Positions 12,129-24,265 of a stretch of 64,000 nucleotides of DNA are shown here, one piece after another. The first letter of the stretch is position 1; each line of letters starts with the position of its first letter. Made by a program: the position numbers and the translations under genes. Where the stretch lies: NCBI RefSeq assembly GCF_042242105.1, contig NC_092028.1, forward strand, positions 10,339,338 to 10,403,337, in the 5' to 3' direction. The notes under the pieces are model-generated. The model searched no databases. It saw only the letters and a program-made list of their open reading frames with translations, and was not told where the DNA came from. Source of the stretch: Pempheris klunzingeri (taxonomy: Eukaryota > Chordata > Actinopteri > Acropomatiformes > Pempheridae).

Positions 12129-12505
12129 TAGGTGCTGACAACAGTGTCTACAAAGTTTTATGCCTGTCTGATTCTCAGTAGGGGTCCTGGTGGGTTCATA
12201 TTCCCAGCAGGCAGAATGTGCCCACCTCATTGGAAAAAGCCACAGGCATGATGCTAGACACGCACAGAGCCAACCTGAGGCTACATACTAAGTACTCTTT
12301 ACACAAACAGACTAGTACTACAGGCCTGTACTGTACAATGAGGATTGTACTTTGCGGTATTATACTAAAAACATTACAAAAATGCATGTCTGAGACATCA
12401 GCTGATAAATAAAATGATCAGTTTTGCCAGGTTTGGCTTGTTTAAAACTACTTCTACTTTCACTGGCCATTAGTTTGAAGAGATTATTTTCTTTAATGAA
12501 CTTAC

Positions 12506-12605
12506 CGTGAAAGTTAATTATGGAGTGAGAAGTCTTGGAAATATCTCTCTGTCTGTATTTTCTCCCGAGGAATATTTTCTAATTCCTAACAGCAAGGCTT
12601 TTATA
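12506..12605 (-). promoter_or_regulatory. mgp: Proposed mgp promoter and untranslated first exon
   Basis: On the minus strand TATAAAAG occupies 12605-12598. About 30 nt later a transcript could start (near 12570). A consensus donor CACG|GTAAGT follows at 12505-12504, so the exon would be about 12570-12506. It would splice to the acceptor at 11195 just before the mgp ATG. The pairing is inferred from signals only. Xenopus mgp is known to have an additional upstream noncoding exon and promoter. Confidence 0.5.
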
Positions 12606-12609
12606 CTCA

Positions 12610-14100
12610 CCTCTCTTCCCCCCACCCCTTCATTTCTACCCATCGACTCCCTCCCCCCACCTCCCCTCAGCCCTCGCCCTCTCTCCTCCCTTCTCATGCT
12701 ATCAGCCCTCTTTTCCACCATTTAATCAGACCGACGTATTAGCTCACTCTCTCCCCGACTCCCATGCCTTCACTGAAAAATACAGTGGGTGACAGGAAGG
12801 CAAGGAAGAGGAACAGAGAAAAATAAGCAGGGGGTAAACAGAGGGACAGAGAGGAGGGTGAGGGAAGGCTGGCACAGGAACGTCTAACTTGCTTCATAGC
12901 AGGTACATGATAATATTCGCTGCTGTTTGCCAGCATTGCAGCAAAGGACCGGTCCGCCGTACAGACACAACATGGACTGACTGTACTTTTTGGCCCCCAT
13001 ATGCCTCCAAAACATGTAGAGCACAATGTGTTCTCATTCCCCAGGTTGATCTGATGTTTTGTCACGCCTCTTTGGTGTCTGACACAGATGCAAAAAGGTA
13101 CCCTTCTGCAACGCCCCTGACTGTCTAATGCTGTGCTCACACTACGAGCAACAAAGTCCTGTCATCCAAGTCATTTTCACTTCGGTGGGCAATCATAAGT
13201 TTCTAATTCACCATTTCCACTCTCCTTCCTTCGTCCCACAAGTGTTATTTAGACTAGCTAACATTAGCTTCTGCATTATAGTGCACATGGGGATGCAATG
13301 AGGTGAGCAAAATGTGATGTTAGTCATTTAATATCGTACACAGACCCACGACGACGTAACTACGACAACGAGCACTTGAGCACCACTTCGGCAGCAAGTC
13401 GGCCTCAACGTAGCCGGTCACGCTTGGCTGTTTTGTAGCTTTGTAGTCATAGTAGCAATTATAAACATGCACCCAAACTAGGAAAAGGTTTATGAAAGGA
13501 AGTTGTGTTACATATGTGACATATGTTGAAATAAGTTGAACAGGGGTCTTCTGGGTGAAAGTCCTTTGTTTGTCATTTCATCCTCACTATTCACTATAGT
13601 GTCACTATTCCTTTAACTGTCTTGAACGGAAGCTGTGATCTCATATAGGCCACTAATTCTGCATGTGTGAGTACAAAAACAGCATGTCAGCCCACTGTAG
13701 TAATCCGGCAACATAACACAGCGCCTTTTCGGACACTTTACACTCTTATTAAGATGTTTGTGAACATTTCTGAGACACGAGTTATTCTATCTCAAAGCAA
13801 AGTAAAGTGGTTGTGCACAAGCAAGTCTGTAGTTCACCTACAGTGAAGTTAATGCAGTAGTCACAGAACAACATCCCCATAGTGTACATCTGAGAGTTAC
13901 GTAACACCACATCACATTAGGCCCGGCCAGAACAGTCTGTGAATAGCTGTGTGAAAGCAGACCCTCGCCAACAGTAAATAAACCAGAATAGGAGGACGGG
14001 CTTTGCCAGGAATCAGAAAGACTCAGACAGACAGATAAACATTAAGACAGACATAAAGATGGAGATAAACCAAACCAACAGATAAGAGAGGTGGAATTCA
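12610..14100. other. Noncoding spacer upstream of mgp
   Basis: A CT-rich plus-strand tract (12610-12720) sits just upstream of the mgp TATA box. The 133-residue open frame on the minus strand at 12739-13140 has no recognisable domain or splice context. Sequence from about 13127 (GCTGTGCTCACACTACGAGC) resembles ends of fish nonautonomous transposons. Confidence 0.45.
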
Positions 14101-14104
14101 GGAT

Positions 14105-15260
14105 TCAGAAGTGAGAGGGAGTGTTGTTGCAGTCTCGGTTGTTTTTGGCGTTGGGGCCACAGCAGTATTCAGTGATGTGGTCGTGATAGGCTGTTAACTC
14201 TGGAACCACTGAGCAGCGGTTTGGTTCTCCAACGCAGGTATTCAATGTCCAATTTCCACAGGCAGATTAGAACATAAACGAGGGAAAGAAAGATAAATGA
14301 GAGGAATTGTTTTTGGATTTTTACAATGTACAAGCGGGAACGTGTAGCTTCAGCTAAGTAGCTTAATTTGTCCCTAAACTTAGATACAAGCAAGAGGAGA
14401 GGCAAAGAGAGGGTGAAGGAGAATAGATGGAGAGGGTGATTGCATGGAAAAAAAGTGACATCTTTTTTGCCCTTCTCCTCCCAATGTTCTCTCTGCCCAT
14501 CTCTAAAGTCATATTATATGTCCTCATGTGCTTCCCCCGTGTCTGTGCCTCTTCTTCTGTACTTTTCCCTTTTCTCAATACCTCTTATGCAGTTAATGTT
14601 CTTTTCTGACCACTCACCTCCTCAGCCTTCCCAAATGTATGTGGTGCAACACAATATCTAGCCTGACTCTTGAAAAATGTTATGAATGCACGGCAGAGGG
14701 CCAGAAACATGTTTTTTGTAAGCAATGAAGTTTGTGGGAAGATAAATGAAAAGCAGAGGGATGTTAAAAACAGGATGTTATACGCCTGGTGGAGGCAATC
14801 ATGATTATTGTGCCTGACAGAGCACACCTGTACCGCACATCTGGGCTTGAACTGAAGAGAGAGGTCACCACAGGAACATCAGGTGATAAAAGGCCAAATA
14901 AAGTCAGGCAGATAAGAGGAAGCGATAGCTGCAATGTGACCACGGAGAGGGAAAAGTACCGGATAAGACTCTGTTGAGGCTGAACATTATGATAGCAAGA
15001 CACAAGCCTGTGGGTGAAGTGAGCATGTGGATGGAAGCAGGAGGAGTGGAAAGAAAGACTGAGTATTTGGCAGGAGAGAATGAATGAGGAGGTGTAAAAA
15101 AAAAGTGGAGGAAAGTGCATGAATTTCATGATGATAGTATGACCACAAATGTATAAACTATCCAAAGAACATCTGCAATAACACACATTCTAACCTGTCT
15201 GGGCAGGCTTGTATTTCCCGCAGTGGTTGAGCAGGTGTACCTCAGGCTGCTGTGGTTCTG
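14105..15260 (-). CDS. Doubtful two-exon small cysteine-rich product
   Basis: On the minus strand an open segment from about 15260 to a donor at 15195 (CAG|GTTAGA) ends in LLNHCGKYKPAQT. If spliced to 14226-14105 it continues in phase as EPNRCSVVPELTAYHDHI, then TEYCCGPNAKNNRDCNN, and stops after TPSHF. The CC...DCN ending recalls the C-terminus of Ly6/uPAR three-finger domains, but the number and spacing of the other cysteines do not fit. The acceptor (TTGGAG|) has a poor pyrimidine tract and I cannot find a first exon with a convincing start and signal peptide. It may be a decayed gene or chance. I do not recognise the product. Confidence 0.18.
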
Positions 15261-15388
15261 TCGCTCAGAGTGGACATAACACAGCCAAACACCAATCCAG
15301 CAACAACTCCTAAAAAAAGGTTCAGCCCGTCGCTGGCAAGGCCCGATATTTTCCTGCTATTTTTATGTTTTAGTTTCTTAATGGTCAT
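15242..15388 (-). CDS. Possible 48-residue single-pass membrane microprotein
   Basis: This ATG-initiated frame (MTIKKLKHKNSRK...) has a basic N-terminus followed by about 20 hydrophobic residues (LNLFLGVVAGLVFGCVMST). It stops shortly after, at SDRTTAA. It overlaps the upstream segment of the doubtful cysteine-rich locus in another frame. I see no family match and no promoter. The strong pyrimidine tract and AG in its middle (TTTTTTTAG at about 15310) suggest that the region could instead be a splice acceptor. Confidence 0.15.
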   Translation of the reverse strand: MTIKKLKHKNSRKISGLASDGLNLFLGVVAGLVFGCVMSTLSDRTTAA

Positions 15389-15399
15389 TGCTGTGATTC

Positions 15400-18300
15400 A
15401 CTTTTTAAAAATCCATTTGAAAACAGCAGACAAACGAAGGAGTGAGTGACTCAGATAGCCTTGAAAACATCATGTGATGTAAGCTCTTCTCTGTCGGAGA
15501 GAGATCCGGCCCGACTGGATGAAGGACAGACATTAGTCAGAACTGTCCTCCTCCTCTCAGCGTCTGATGGGCCTGTTGTCCTGCGGCTGTGAATTTTGCC
15601 ATATGAATGTCAACAAAACTGCATGTAGATTTATGGGAGTTGCATAACGCTGGCATCCTACACAAATGGATCTTTAAGTCTGTTTTTTTTGTTTTGTTGT
15701 TGTTTGATTTTGAAATTTAAACGTGTGGGCTTTGGCACGCACAGCAAAATCGTTTTAGTATCATTCTTCTTGGGAAGTCAGATGAAACAAAAGTCCTCGT
15801 CACCAAATAACAAAATCCTCCCACCCAGTACAGGTATGTGGTGAACAAGGATCAGGATCATCACCTCTCTACCAACTTTCACCCCTACCTCCATCATACT
15901 CTGTGCAATGGAAACACCACAACCAAAAAGTCATTTAAAAAAACATTTTCATTTTGGCATTGGCCAGATGTTGCAGCCCTTGGGGAGAAAGGAGGAAACC
16001 CAAAGCACTAATGCATCGGCAGCGAGTGCAAGCAAAGGTGTAAAAACGACAAAAATGTCACAGAGATTTAAAGGAACTGTTACCCTTTGGGATTTCTTTC
16101 CTAGAGTTAGTTGATTGAGTTCATTTCACTTAAAAAAAAAAAAAAAAAAGATCCCCTGAACTGGTGAGCGGATTTTGTTACAGTCTTTGTTTACAGCCTT
16201 TATGCTAAGCTGAGCAAACTGGTTGTAGCTTCATATTTATCGTGCTGTAACGTATCTTTATACAGTAAGGAAATGAATAAACATATTTCCCACAATGTTG
16301 AATCATTCCCTTACATGCATACACTGCAACTTGCCCATCAGCCCAAAAATGAACAAAGTTTTCATATATTGCATTAAAACAAAAATGCTGACCAGTGCAC
16401 ATTTGTAAAGCTAAACAAAGCTAGCAGTAAAGTTTCTACCCTTGTGATTATATAAGTAATGTAATTCCTGCTGCTACATGAGTAGAAACATATTTGGTTT
16501 GCTAATTCCTTTGGCCGAATCAGTGTTTAGGGGTGGATGTCAGATCTCGACTCACAAATGACTCATAATATTTATAGGCTCTCATCATCCAGAATATCCT
16601 TCTATTCAAACTGTGCAAAGATTGCGATCCGCTCGTTGCTCCAAGCGTAATCCTGTTTATTTAACTCGTCCAATTCGCAACGACGAATTGTCAAACTGTC
16701 AAGCTGAGTGCTGGTGGGGATAAGAGAGACAGCTGGCTGAGAGCACGGCCTAATGTCTCACCTCCTTCCCGCCATCTCCTGTAATCTCTCGCTCCTGCAG
16801 CCAACCTGTTATTAAAGAGAAATCCCATAAGCACATGTAATTCCAATTAGGAAATAGTTTGCATCAGTACCAGAAAATGGCATCAGGTTGAGTCCTGCAT
16901 AATTTTGGGTTTAATCCTCGGTGAGGGGTAAGTTTCGCAAGATTGTTTTACATTCAGCTGCAGCCCGTGCAGACACACACAAATGAACTTCAATGCATAG
17001 GTTTTTTTTTTTCTATTTATAGGAGTTTCTATATAATCCTGCAACGACCAGCATGTGGTTTGCGTGAAGAAGTTTGAGAAGTGCTTTTTACTCTGGCATG
17101 TGAGCTGTTAAATTTTAAACACAGACTCAATTACTTAAGCATGTCTTCAATGTGTCAATAATTGGGGTCAATTCAGGAGACACTGCACATGTGTGTGTGA
17201 GAGTAAGTGTGTGGGGGCGTATGTGTGTGTGTGTGTGTGTACATGTTTCTGTTGCTGCATAGCTCAGTATAATCTGCATCTATTTCTCATAAGAGCACTA
17301 TCCAACTTTTTCGTTTTATGTGCTATTTACTTGTGCCCCACTGCTCTTCTGTGGTGCCAACTCTAACAAACTGACCTGCAGGGTATGCGACCAGCGCCCA
17401 CCTACCCCTGTCAGGAATCTCCCACACACACTGACACACACACACACACACACACACCACACATTCACACACATACATGCACTGTATCAGATAGCATTCA
17501 CAAACAGACAGAACAAACCAGAGATCACAGACAGCAGCTCTGTTTATGAAGGACAGGCAAGTGAAATGATATAAGAGCACAGCAGATTGCTCTGTCCTGT
17601 GCATTCTGCTGTGGGGGAATTTCCGTGACCAAGATCCCCACAATGATTGTTATGCATGACCATACACACAGTAACTGCAACAATCTGCTCATCTATAAAT
17701 AAGAATCAGCTATGCGCCTTACCTTTTCTTTTTTATCTCCTTCTACCTGCCTTTTTAGCAAAGTCTCTCCTTCCTTTTTCCTTCCATCTTTCTTACCATC
17801 TTATTACCCCCCCTCCCCCCTTTCTCCAGCCATCTGTTTTTTTTGAAAAAAAAAAAAAAAAGAGGCATTCTCCATTGTTGTTCTGCATCCTTTCCTTTTG
17901 GCTATGTATTCCTGCTAATTATACACAGCCAAAGTCCAAAGTCTTGGACTCTACATTGGTTCTTTTGGGATTCTAAACTTAAAATTTACAGCTGCAGCCA
18001 GACAAAGTATATAAATAAGTATCTATGGCTGCAAATGGAATGTATGGCACATATGCATATATATTCCTGGAGTTTGAAGGCCTGGTCACACCGGCATTGG
18101 AGATTCTGTGGCAAATTTCGATTCATTCCTGTGGAATCCAGTGGATTTGCTGAATGGTGCAGTAAATCTGCGTTAATTTTTCATGTGAAGTGCAAATTGG
18201 GTAAACTTGGACCTGAAGTGGAAATTCGCACCTTTGACAAATAGCAGGCTGTCCTGACAGTGCTGACCTTTCATGGAATGGAGAGCCAGAGAGTCCAAAG

Positions 18301-21300
18301 TGATATTGTAACTTATTAGCTGTGCTGACCTCCGCTGTCAGAGTATAAACTGCTCCACAAATTCACAAGTCCACAGGTTCGCAGACATTTATCCTAACCC
18401 TAATCTCCATAAACAGATATCTGCATGTGAATGCAGAATCTGTAGCCAAGGGACAAGACTTTTGGTATCAGAGGCATCTGGTTTCAGTTTGTAGTCGTTT
18501 GTTAGTCCGTTTGATACCACATGGTGGTTTCATGTTTGAGCAACAGTTAGTGAAGAGTACAAAAGAGGTAAAACACATGTCTGATGCTGATTTAGCTTTT
18601 TATTACCTTTTTCATAATGTATCTGTATTGATGTACAGATATCTGTTTACAGAGATTAGCCAAAATGTTGTCTGGTCATCCGGATATCTGCTGGCTACAC
18701 CGGAGGCCCAGAAATATTGGCCCTGACCCCCAGAGGCTGAATCATGGTCAGTCGACCGCCCATGGGATGGGGTCAGAGACTGCCCTAACCCTGCCCTAAC
18801 GTAATCTCTGACCAACCTAAGATAACAAGCCAACAAGCTTGGATCGGGGGGGGGGGTGATGACACTGTCCTAAACTATTTGCAGGATTACTCTCCTCTCA
18901 TATATTGTCTACTTGATGTTGGTTATTTTTCTCGTCTGCGACTGAAATTTCAGCTTCTCATCCTCATCTGATCCTTTTTCTTGCCACCTCTCCATCCTGC
19001 TCTCCCTCTTTCTCGCTCAATATTGATGTGACAATAAAAGGTCTCATCTCTTTTTTGTGTCACTCTCTCTACATCTGTTTTTTCTCATATTTCTCCTATC
19101 CCAGCCCTCTATCTTTTCTGTCTCTTCGTGGTTGTCAAAAGTGGTCAGTGTAATCACATGCATGCAGCCGCGAACACAACAGGCCAAGCGGTGAACCAAC
19201 ACATCGTCTGCAACTGACTAGTGACACGCAGGCAGCCAGTGTATCACGGAGTGACGGGGAGCCACAGGCCTGCCGGTTGCACCCAACAACCCCTTCAGCC
19301 TCTTTCAGACTCACGTTCTCTCAACTGTCATCTTATTTTAAGGTAGCACACTCTCTGAGAAAAGAAGGTACAGTCTTGTTAGAAGAGCTGTATCCCCATG
19401 TGACCGAGGCAGGACGTGTAATCATAAATGTCCATAACTGTGAGTGCTGAGTAGCCCATTCCTAATCAGTAATTCAGTGATGAGATCAGGGACCAAAGAA
19501 AGTTGTATTAAGTTCAAGTTAAAACTTCTTAAAATTTCTCGTTTTCATTTTCACATCAACATGAACGCGAGTTCTTCAGATTTTGAACTGATGATTTTAA
19601 TTAATTTACTGCTGAGTGTTCACTAAACTCATCAAATTAAGTTTTGAAGAAAAAAAAAACACAATTGGCATATTTACAGGCCTTCAAACATGCTAGAATT
19701 AAAACTTTTTCTGCAGTTTGAAGAAGATGTACATGGCAGAAACTTTCTTTGTGTATTTTAATACATACTGTATTGAGCTCATTTGTTTCCAATCAAATAA
19801 CAATAGTAATAAAAATAAAGATGAGATAAGCTTTTGAAAGTGAAGTGAACTTTAAGTTTGGCAAAGATAACTCAGTTGGTTTAACGTTTTCATAACTATT
19901 AAACCAAGTCTTAACTAATTAAGTTTGGTTCAGCCAAGTCACATTCAGGGCATCAGTTCATTAAAAAGATTTGGGCACCGAATCGCTCAGTGCTTGAGCG
20001 GAGCTGTGACTGCGCGGCCCCACTCGCTGAAAAGAAACTCAGCCAAACGGTGTATTCATCAAGATCAGCGGCTTCCAGAACTGGAACTGCCGTCCCTCCA
20101 ACAAACACGCCAAACTCTTGATATTTTAAAAATGTCCTCATTGAATACTGGAGATGAACGCTGGTTCGTAATGACTTTTAAGTCTTTTTAACTGATCCAC
20201 AGCTCGGCATTACTCTTGAACTTGACACAGTGCTTGACTATCTCTCAGGGCACACGTTCACTGTGTAGTACGTTCAGTAAGCACCACCATCTTTACAGTT
20301 TTTTATTTTGATTAAAATCTCTTGAGCGTTATCGGCTGTATTGGTGTGAAAGTTTGTCTCCAGAGGATGACTTTAATCGCTTTGACCCCCTGACCTTCCA
20401 TCTGGCACCATCATCAAGTCAAAATGTCATTTTGTCCAATATTTTGGTTTACGATCAAATACCAAAACTCTTGACATTCCCATCATCTTCAGCCATACTT
20501 TGTGTCTATTAGTTAAATGTCAGCATGCTAACACTCTAAAATGGTGAACATCAACATGCTAGCGCTGTCGTAGTGAGCACGTTGTCAGTATTTAGCTCAA
20601 TAACAGCCTCACACAACTGCTACATGACTGTTGGATCTTGTTGGTCTGGTAAAGTTAAACCAGCTTGCAGCTTCTGAATTTTACAGTAGCAAGCAGAGAG
20701 ATCTGATATCTAAGTCATGAGCCGATAGACCAAACAACCATAAATATTGGACTTAGATTAATTAAGCGCATGATATTGCACAGAAGAACTTGATAAGCTG
20801 ATTGTTTGAGGTTTGTCTGCCCCCTTGTGGTCAAAATTGACTTAGTGGAGCACAAGGAATGAAACCAGATGTTGCTGTTTACCAGATATACAAAGTATAC
20901 TTTGTAGAGGTTGCACAGTGGAATATAACATGTTGTGATCTGTACCAATGTGTTCAGGTATATTATAAGTAGAGCAATTATGCATAAGCTCCCTTCTTAG
21001 CAGGAAACTCTACCCGCTGCAGCCAAAGCTAATAATGGGAAGAGGATTGGAATTGGACTGCACACAAAACCACATTCCTAAGTGACTCTGCTATGAAGCG
21101 AAGTGTGTGTGGTGCTACGCTGTGGTCAGATATACAGCAGTGTGAAACCTTAGTAAACTGTCACGGCTGCAACACTGAATGTCCGGGCTCTGCTGAGTGA
21201 AACTCATCTGCCCCCTGCAGATGTAAAAGAGTGATTACCAGTGGTGGTGGAAGTATGGAATATTAATGTTTGTTTGCTGCTTAGGTTGAAATGCATGAAA

Positions 21301-23561
21301 CATGTACGCTATACAAAAAAGTAAAAGTAATTTACATGGAATATATAGACTTGATCTAAATGAGTGAGTTCATGCTTTTTGAGGAGCACTCCTTTATTTT
21401 CATTTTTTGGTTTCTCTGTCTGCTGCTGTTGCCAATGCTGTAATTCCTCACTTAGAGCCTCATTTCCTGTACACGTGCACGCCATCCTATCTCCAAAGCA
21501 AATGAAATGCCAAACATTTCCCTTAGAGTAAGACAGAAACAACCACCAATGAGCATGAGAAGTCTCCGTTTTGGACATATTTTGGCTTCTCCGCTCACTT
21601 TAAACGAACATCTGAAAGGGTGCATTCATGCGACATATACTTCAGTGCCCACAATTAGCTATATGAAAGCATCTCCTCATGAATCCTCTTTTGAGACTGT
21701 TCCTCAGAGTCTTTCCATGTCTCTGGACTTTTATGCTATTAAGCTCAGTGAGAGCCTCACTGTTAGTCTGCCTCTCTGGAGCTTTCCTGACCTCTCGCTG
21801 ACTGCCTGAGAGCCGCCAGCTAAGACTAGTAATGAGATATTAGCCCTGACAGGGGTAACTGGGGAAGGGTGGAACGTGCTATTCCCTAATCTCTTCTCCT
21901 CTTTTCTCTCTTCTTTTCGAGCAAAGTCTGAAGATTTTACCTCCCTTCACTCTGTGGCACCTCTTCTCCATTTCTCCTCTTTCTTGTTGTTCTGCTCTGT
22001 CTTCCTCTCTTTGCCTACTCTCTTCTTCCTCCCGGGTCTTTTGCAGGACTCCTTTCCCACACCATTGTTCTTTGCTGCTGTGTGTCGGCACATTGCAACA
22101 GTGTGAGTGGGTGAGGGACTAAAGTAAAACTTCCACCTCAGCTCCACATGCCTACCGCTGAGATTTGGCTGCAGAGTAGGATGTCTAAGTTCACTGTGGT
22201 GTATGGGAAACAGACTATACTGTAGCAGAGCTGTTTCTGAAGCTTTTAACACACTGTATAAATATACAACTAAATGTCCCCATGGATACATTGATATTAA
22301 ATTCTTGTTGCTGTTCTGATAAAATGATATTGCAAAGGAAGGATGGCCTGATGCAAAAGATTTGGGAATTTTAAACATTTCTTTTCTAAATATCAGGTGT
22401 TTAGGAGCTGTACTTCTCAGTTTGGTAAGCCAAAAGGACACTGTGGGGAATTAGCGGGAGCCGATTTGATAAAGCTCCGTAAAACCACAGATGGATTATG
22501 AGACAATAGGCCCCTGGGCACAGACGTGTACAAGGCTGCCCTTCCAAGTTTGTTGTCTGCTTGCAGTGTCTCTATGTTGTTGTTTTGTGTCGTCTGGTGC
22601 ATTTTTTTTTTTTGTCTCTTACTAATCATTTGGCGAGTCTTTGTGGTCATACTGTCTGTCTCTGTAGTTGTTGTGCTTCTCTTTGTGTTCAATTTGAGTC
22701 TCTTTTTAAATGTTTTGCATCTCTGATAATTTTGAATGTCTTTGGGTTTATTTGGGTTTATTTTAAGGTGGTTTTTACATGGACATCATTACTTTTCAGT
22801 TTAAGTTTCCAACAAGAATCGTTAACATTCAGTTCAAATAGTGGCTCCTGCAGGTGCCTCCTGTGCCCGGAGCGCCTGCTCAGTAATACACCGTATAACG
22901 TTTCAGGTCATGTCTAACATTTGGTTTCTACTAGGCAGAGCTTTAGAAACACCTCATTGAACCAGACTCCAAGTGTGCTTCTTTCAAGACGCTCAGCATG
23001 GTGCCGATTTTATCATCTCCAAACCGCTCGCAACATATAGGCTCTATGATGTGTATCCCTCTGCTTCCTGGGCTTTAATGACTGCCTAAGAGCAGCAGTC
23101 ATGACATCGCATTGTTACAGACTTAAGTATTAATGAGTACATTACCACACTGTGGGCTGGAAATGGGATGTTTCGCTCGCCAAGGGCGTATCCTGCTTTG
23201 TGCACACATGGGACTGAATAATGAAGCTGAACAGACTGTGAATTTATGGGCTACAGCCAAAGACGTAAACATATAAATAAGCATTAATCTGGTCCATTAA
23301 CAGTATATCACGTTATGCAGTAAAAACACACACACTAGCTCTGTGAGAGATCCAAACATCTGTTTTGCTGTATGTGTGTATTTGTATGTGAGAGAAAAAC
23401 AGAACGTGGAGACACACCAAGCATCAAAATATGTGCGCGATTTGGAAATATGTCGATGCTAATTGTGTCAACAGATGTTCCTGTTAAAAGCTCTCAGGAT
23501 GTGTTAAGCAGTAAAATAAGTCATTATTTAATTAGCAGATTTATTTGTAATGCCAAACATA
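15400..23561. other. Gene-poor interval with microsatellites and repeats
   Basis: No exon with both splice borders and a plausible protein was found. Contents include a (GT)n at about 17221-17240 and a (CA)n at 17431-17456. There is a relative of the 4.9-kb dispersed repeat near 16070-16265, a repeat-like segment at 18080-18240, and another at about 20360-20680 (GTCAGCATGCTAACACTC) shared with 62.3-63.0 kb. Homologues of ERP27 and ARHGDIB, which lie between MGP and PDE6H in mammals, were not seen. Confidence 0.5.
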
Positions 23562-24265
23562 CACTACTCACAAAAAGTTAGGGATATTCGACTTTCAGGT
23601 GAAATATATGGAAAATGTAAAAAGTGAATGCTACAGTGATATTATATCATGAAAGTAGGGCATTTAAGTAGAAGCATGCAATGGTCATTTTATTCATCTT
23701 AAACAATTTATTGAAAGAAAAGCTAACAACAGTGGTGGATATACCACAACAAAAAATTTTCAGTGTCTCAATAAATTGGGATGTGGCCAAAGGACGTCCA
23801 CTCCTCTCCTTTCTGTGACTCTTCCAGTCTCTGTATCACTGTTACAACCTCATGATGACACTCTGTGACCCTCTAAGCTCAGTGAACACCTCCATCTGAG
23901 GACTTCCTGTTTGAAGCCTCCAGTGTTGAGGTGCTGTTGATCAATTGTTAGGTGTCGTCTTGGTCTCATGATGTCAGAATGTGAACAGCTTGATGAGGAG
24001 GACTGTTTAAATACCAATTCTAACTGAAGCAGGAAATGTATTGGTCGATTCATGGATCAAACCTGCTGTGAATTTTGCTGTTAAGCTTCTTGTTAGAGAA
24101 CAGCAACTTGTGCAAAAAGTACTGAAACACTGAACAGTTGGACATGTGCATTCAAAAGTTTAGAGAAGGTCACATTAAGTTCACCTGGAAAGTTTAGAAT
24201 GCATTTTAGGTTCATCCTGAAATTTCACCTGAAAGCCAAATATCCCTAACTTTTTGTGAGTAGTG
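23562..24265. mobile_element. Tc1/mariner-type MITE, 704 bp, with TA target-site duplication
   Basis: The ends are inverted repeats of about 43 bp with about two mismatches, beginning CACTACTCACAAAAAGTTAG. The left copy continues GGATATTCGACTTTCAGGTG and the right GGATATTTGGCTTTCAGGTG. TA flanks both sides (23560-23561 and 24266-24267), the duplication made by Tc1/mariner transposases. The interior has no transposase-length frame, only a 67-residue minus-strand ORF, so the element is nonautonomous. Confidence 0.88.

Noticed and set aside
12739-13140. 133-residue minus-strand open frame upstream of mgp
   Set aside because: No domain, low-complexity Ser/Leu-rich end, no splice or promoter context; it overlaps probable repeat sequence.
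15252-15449. Plus-strand frame with a hydrophobic stretch
   Set aside because: It is antisense to the candidate minus-strand microORF; hydrophobicity on both strands arises from the same AT-rich sequence, which also lowers trust in the microORF.
17323-17643. Minus-strand frame of 106 residues with Cys-Val repeats
   Set aside because: It is the translation of a CA/GT microsatellite.
20360-20680. Possible exon-like open sequence
   Set aside because: It shares phrases (TGCTAACAC, CATGCTAGC) with dispersed repeats at 31.8 and 62.3 kb.
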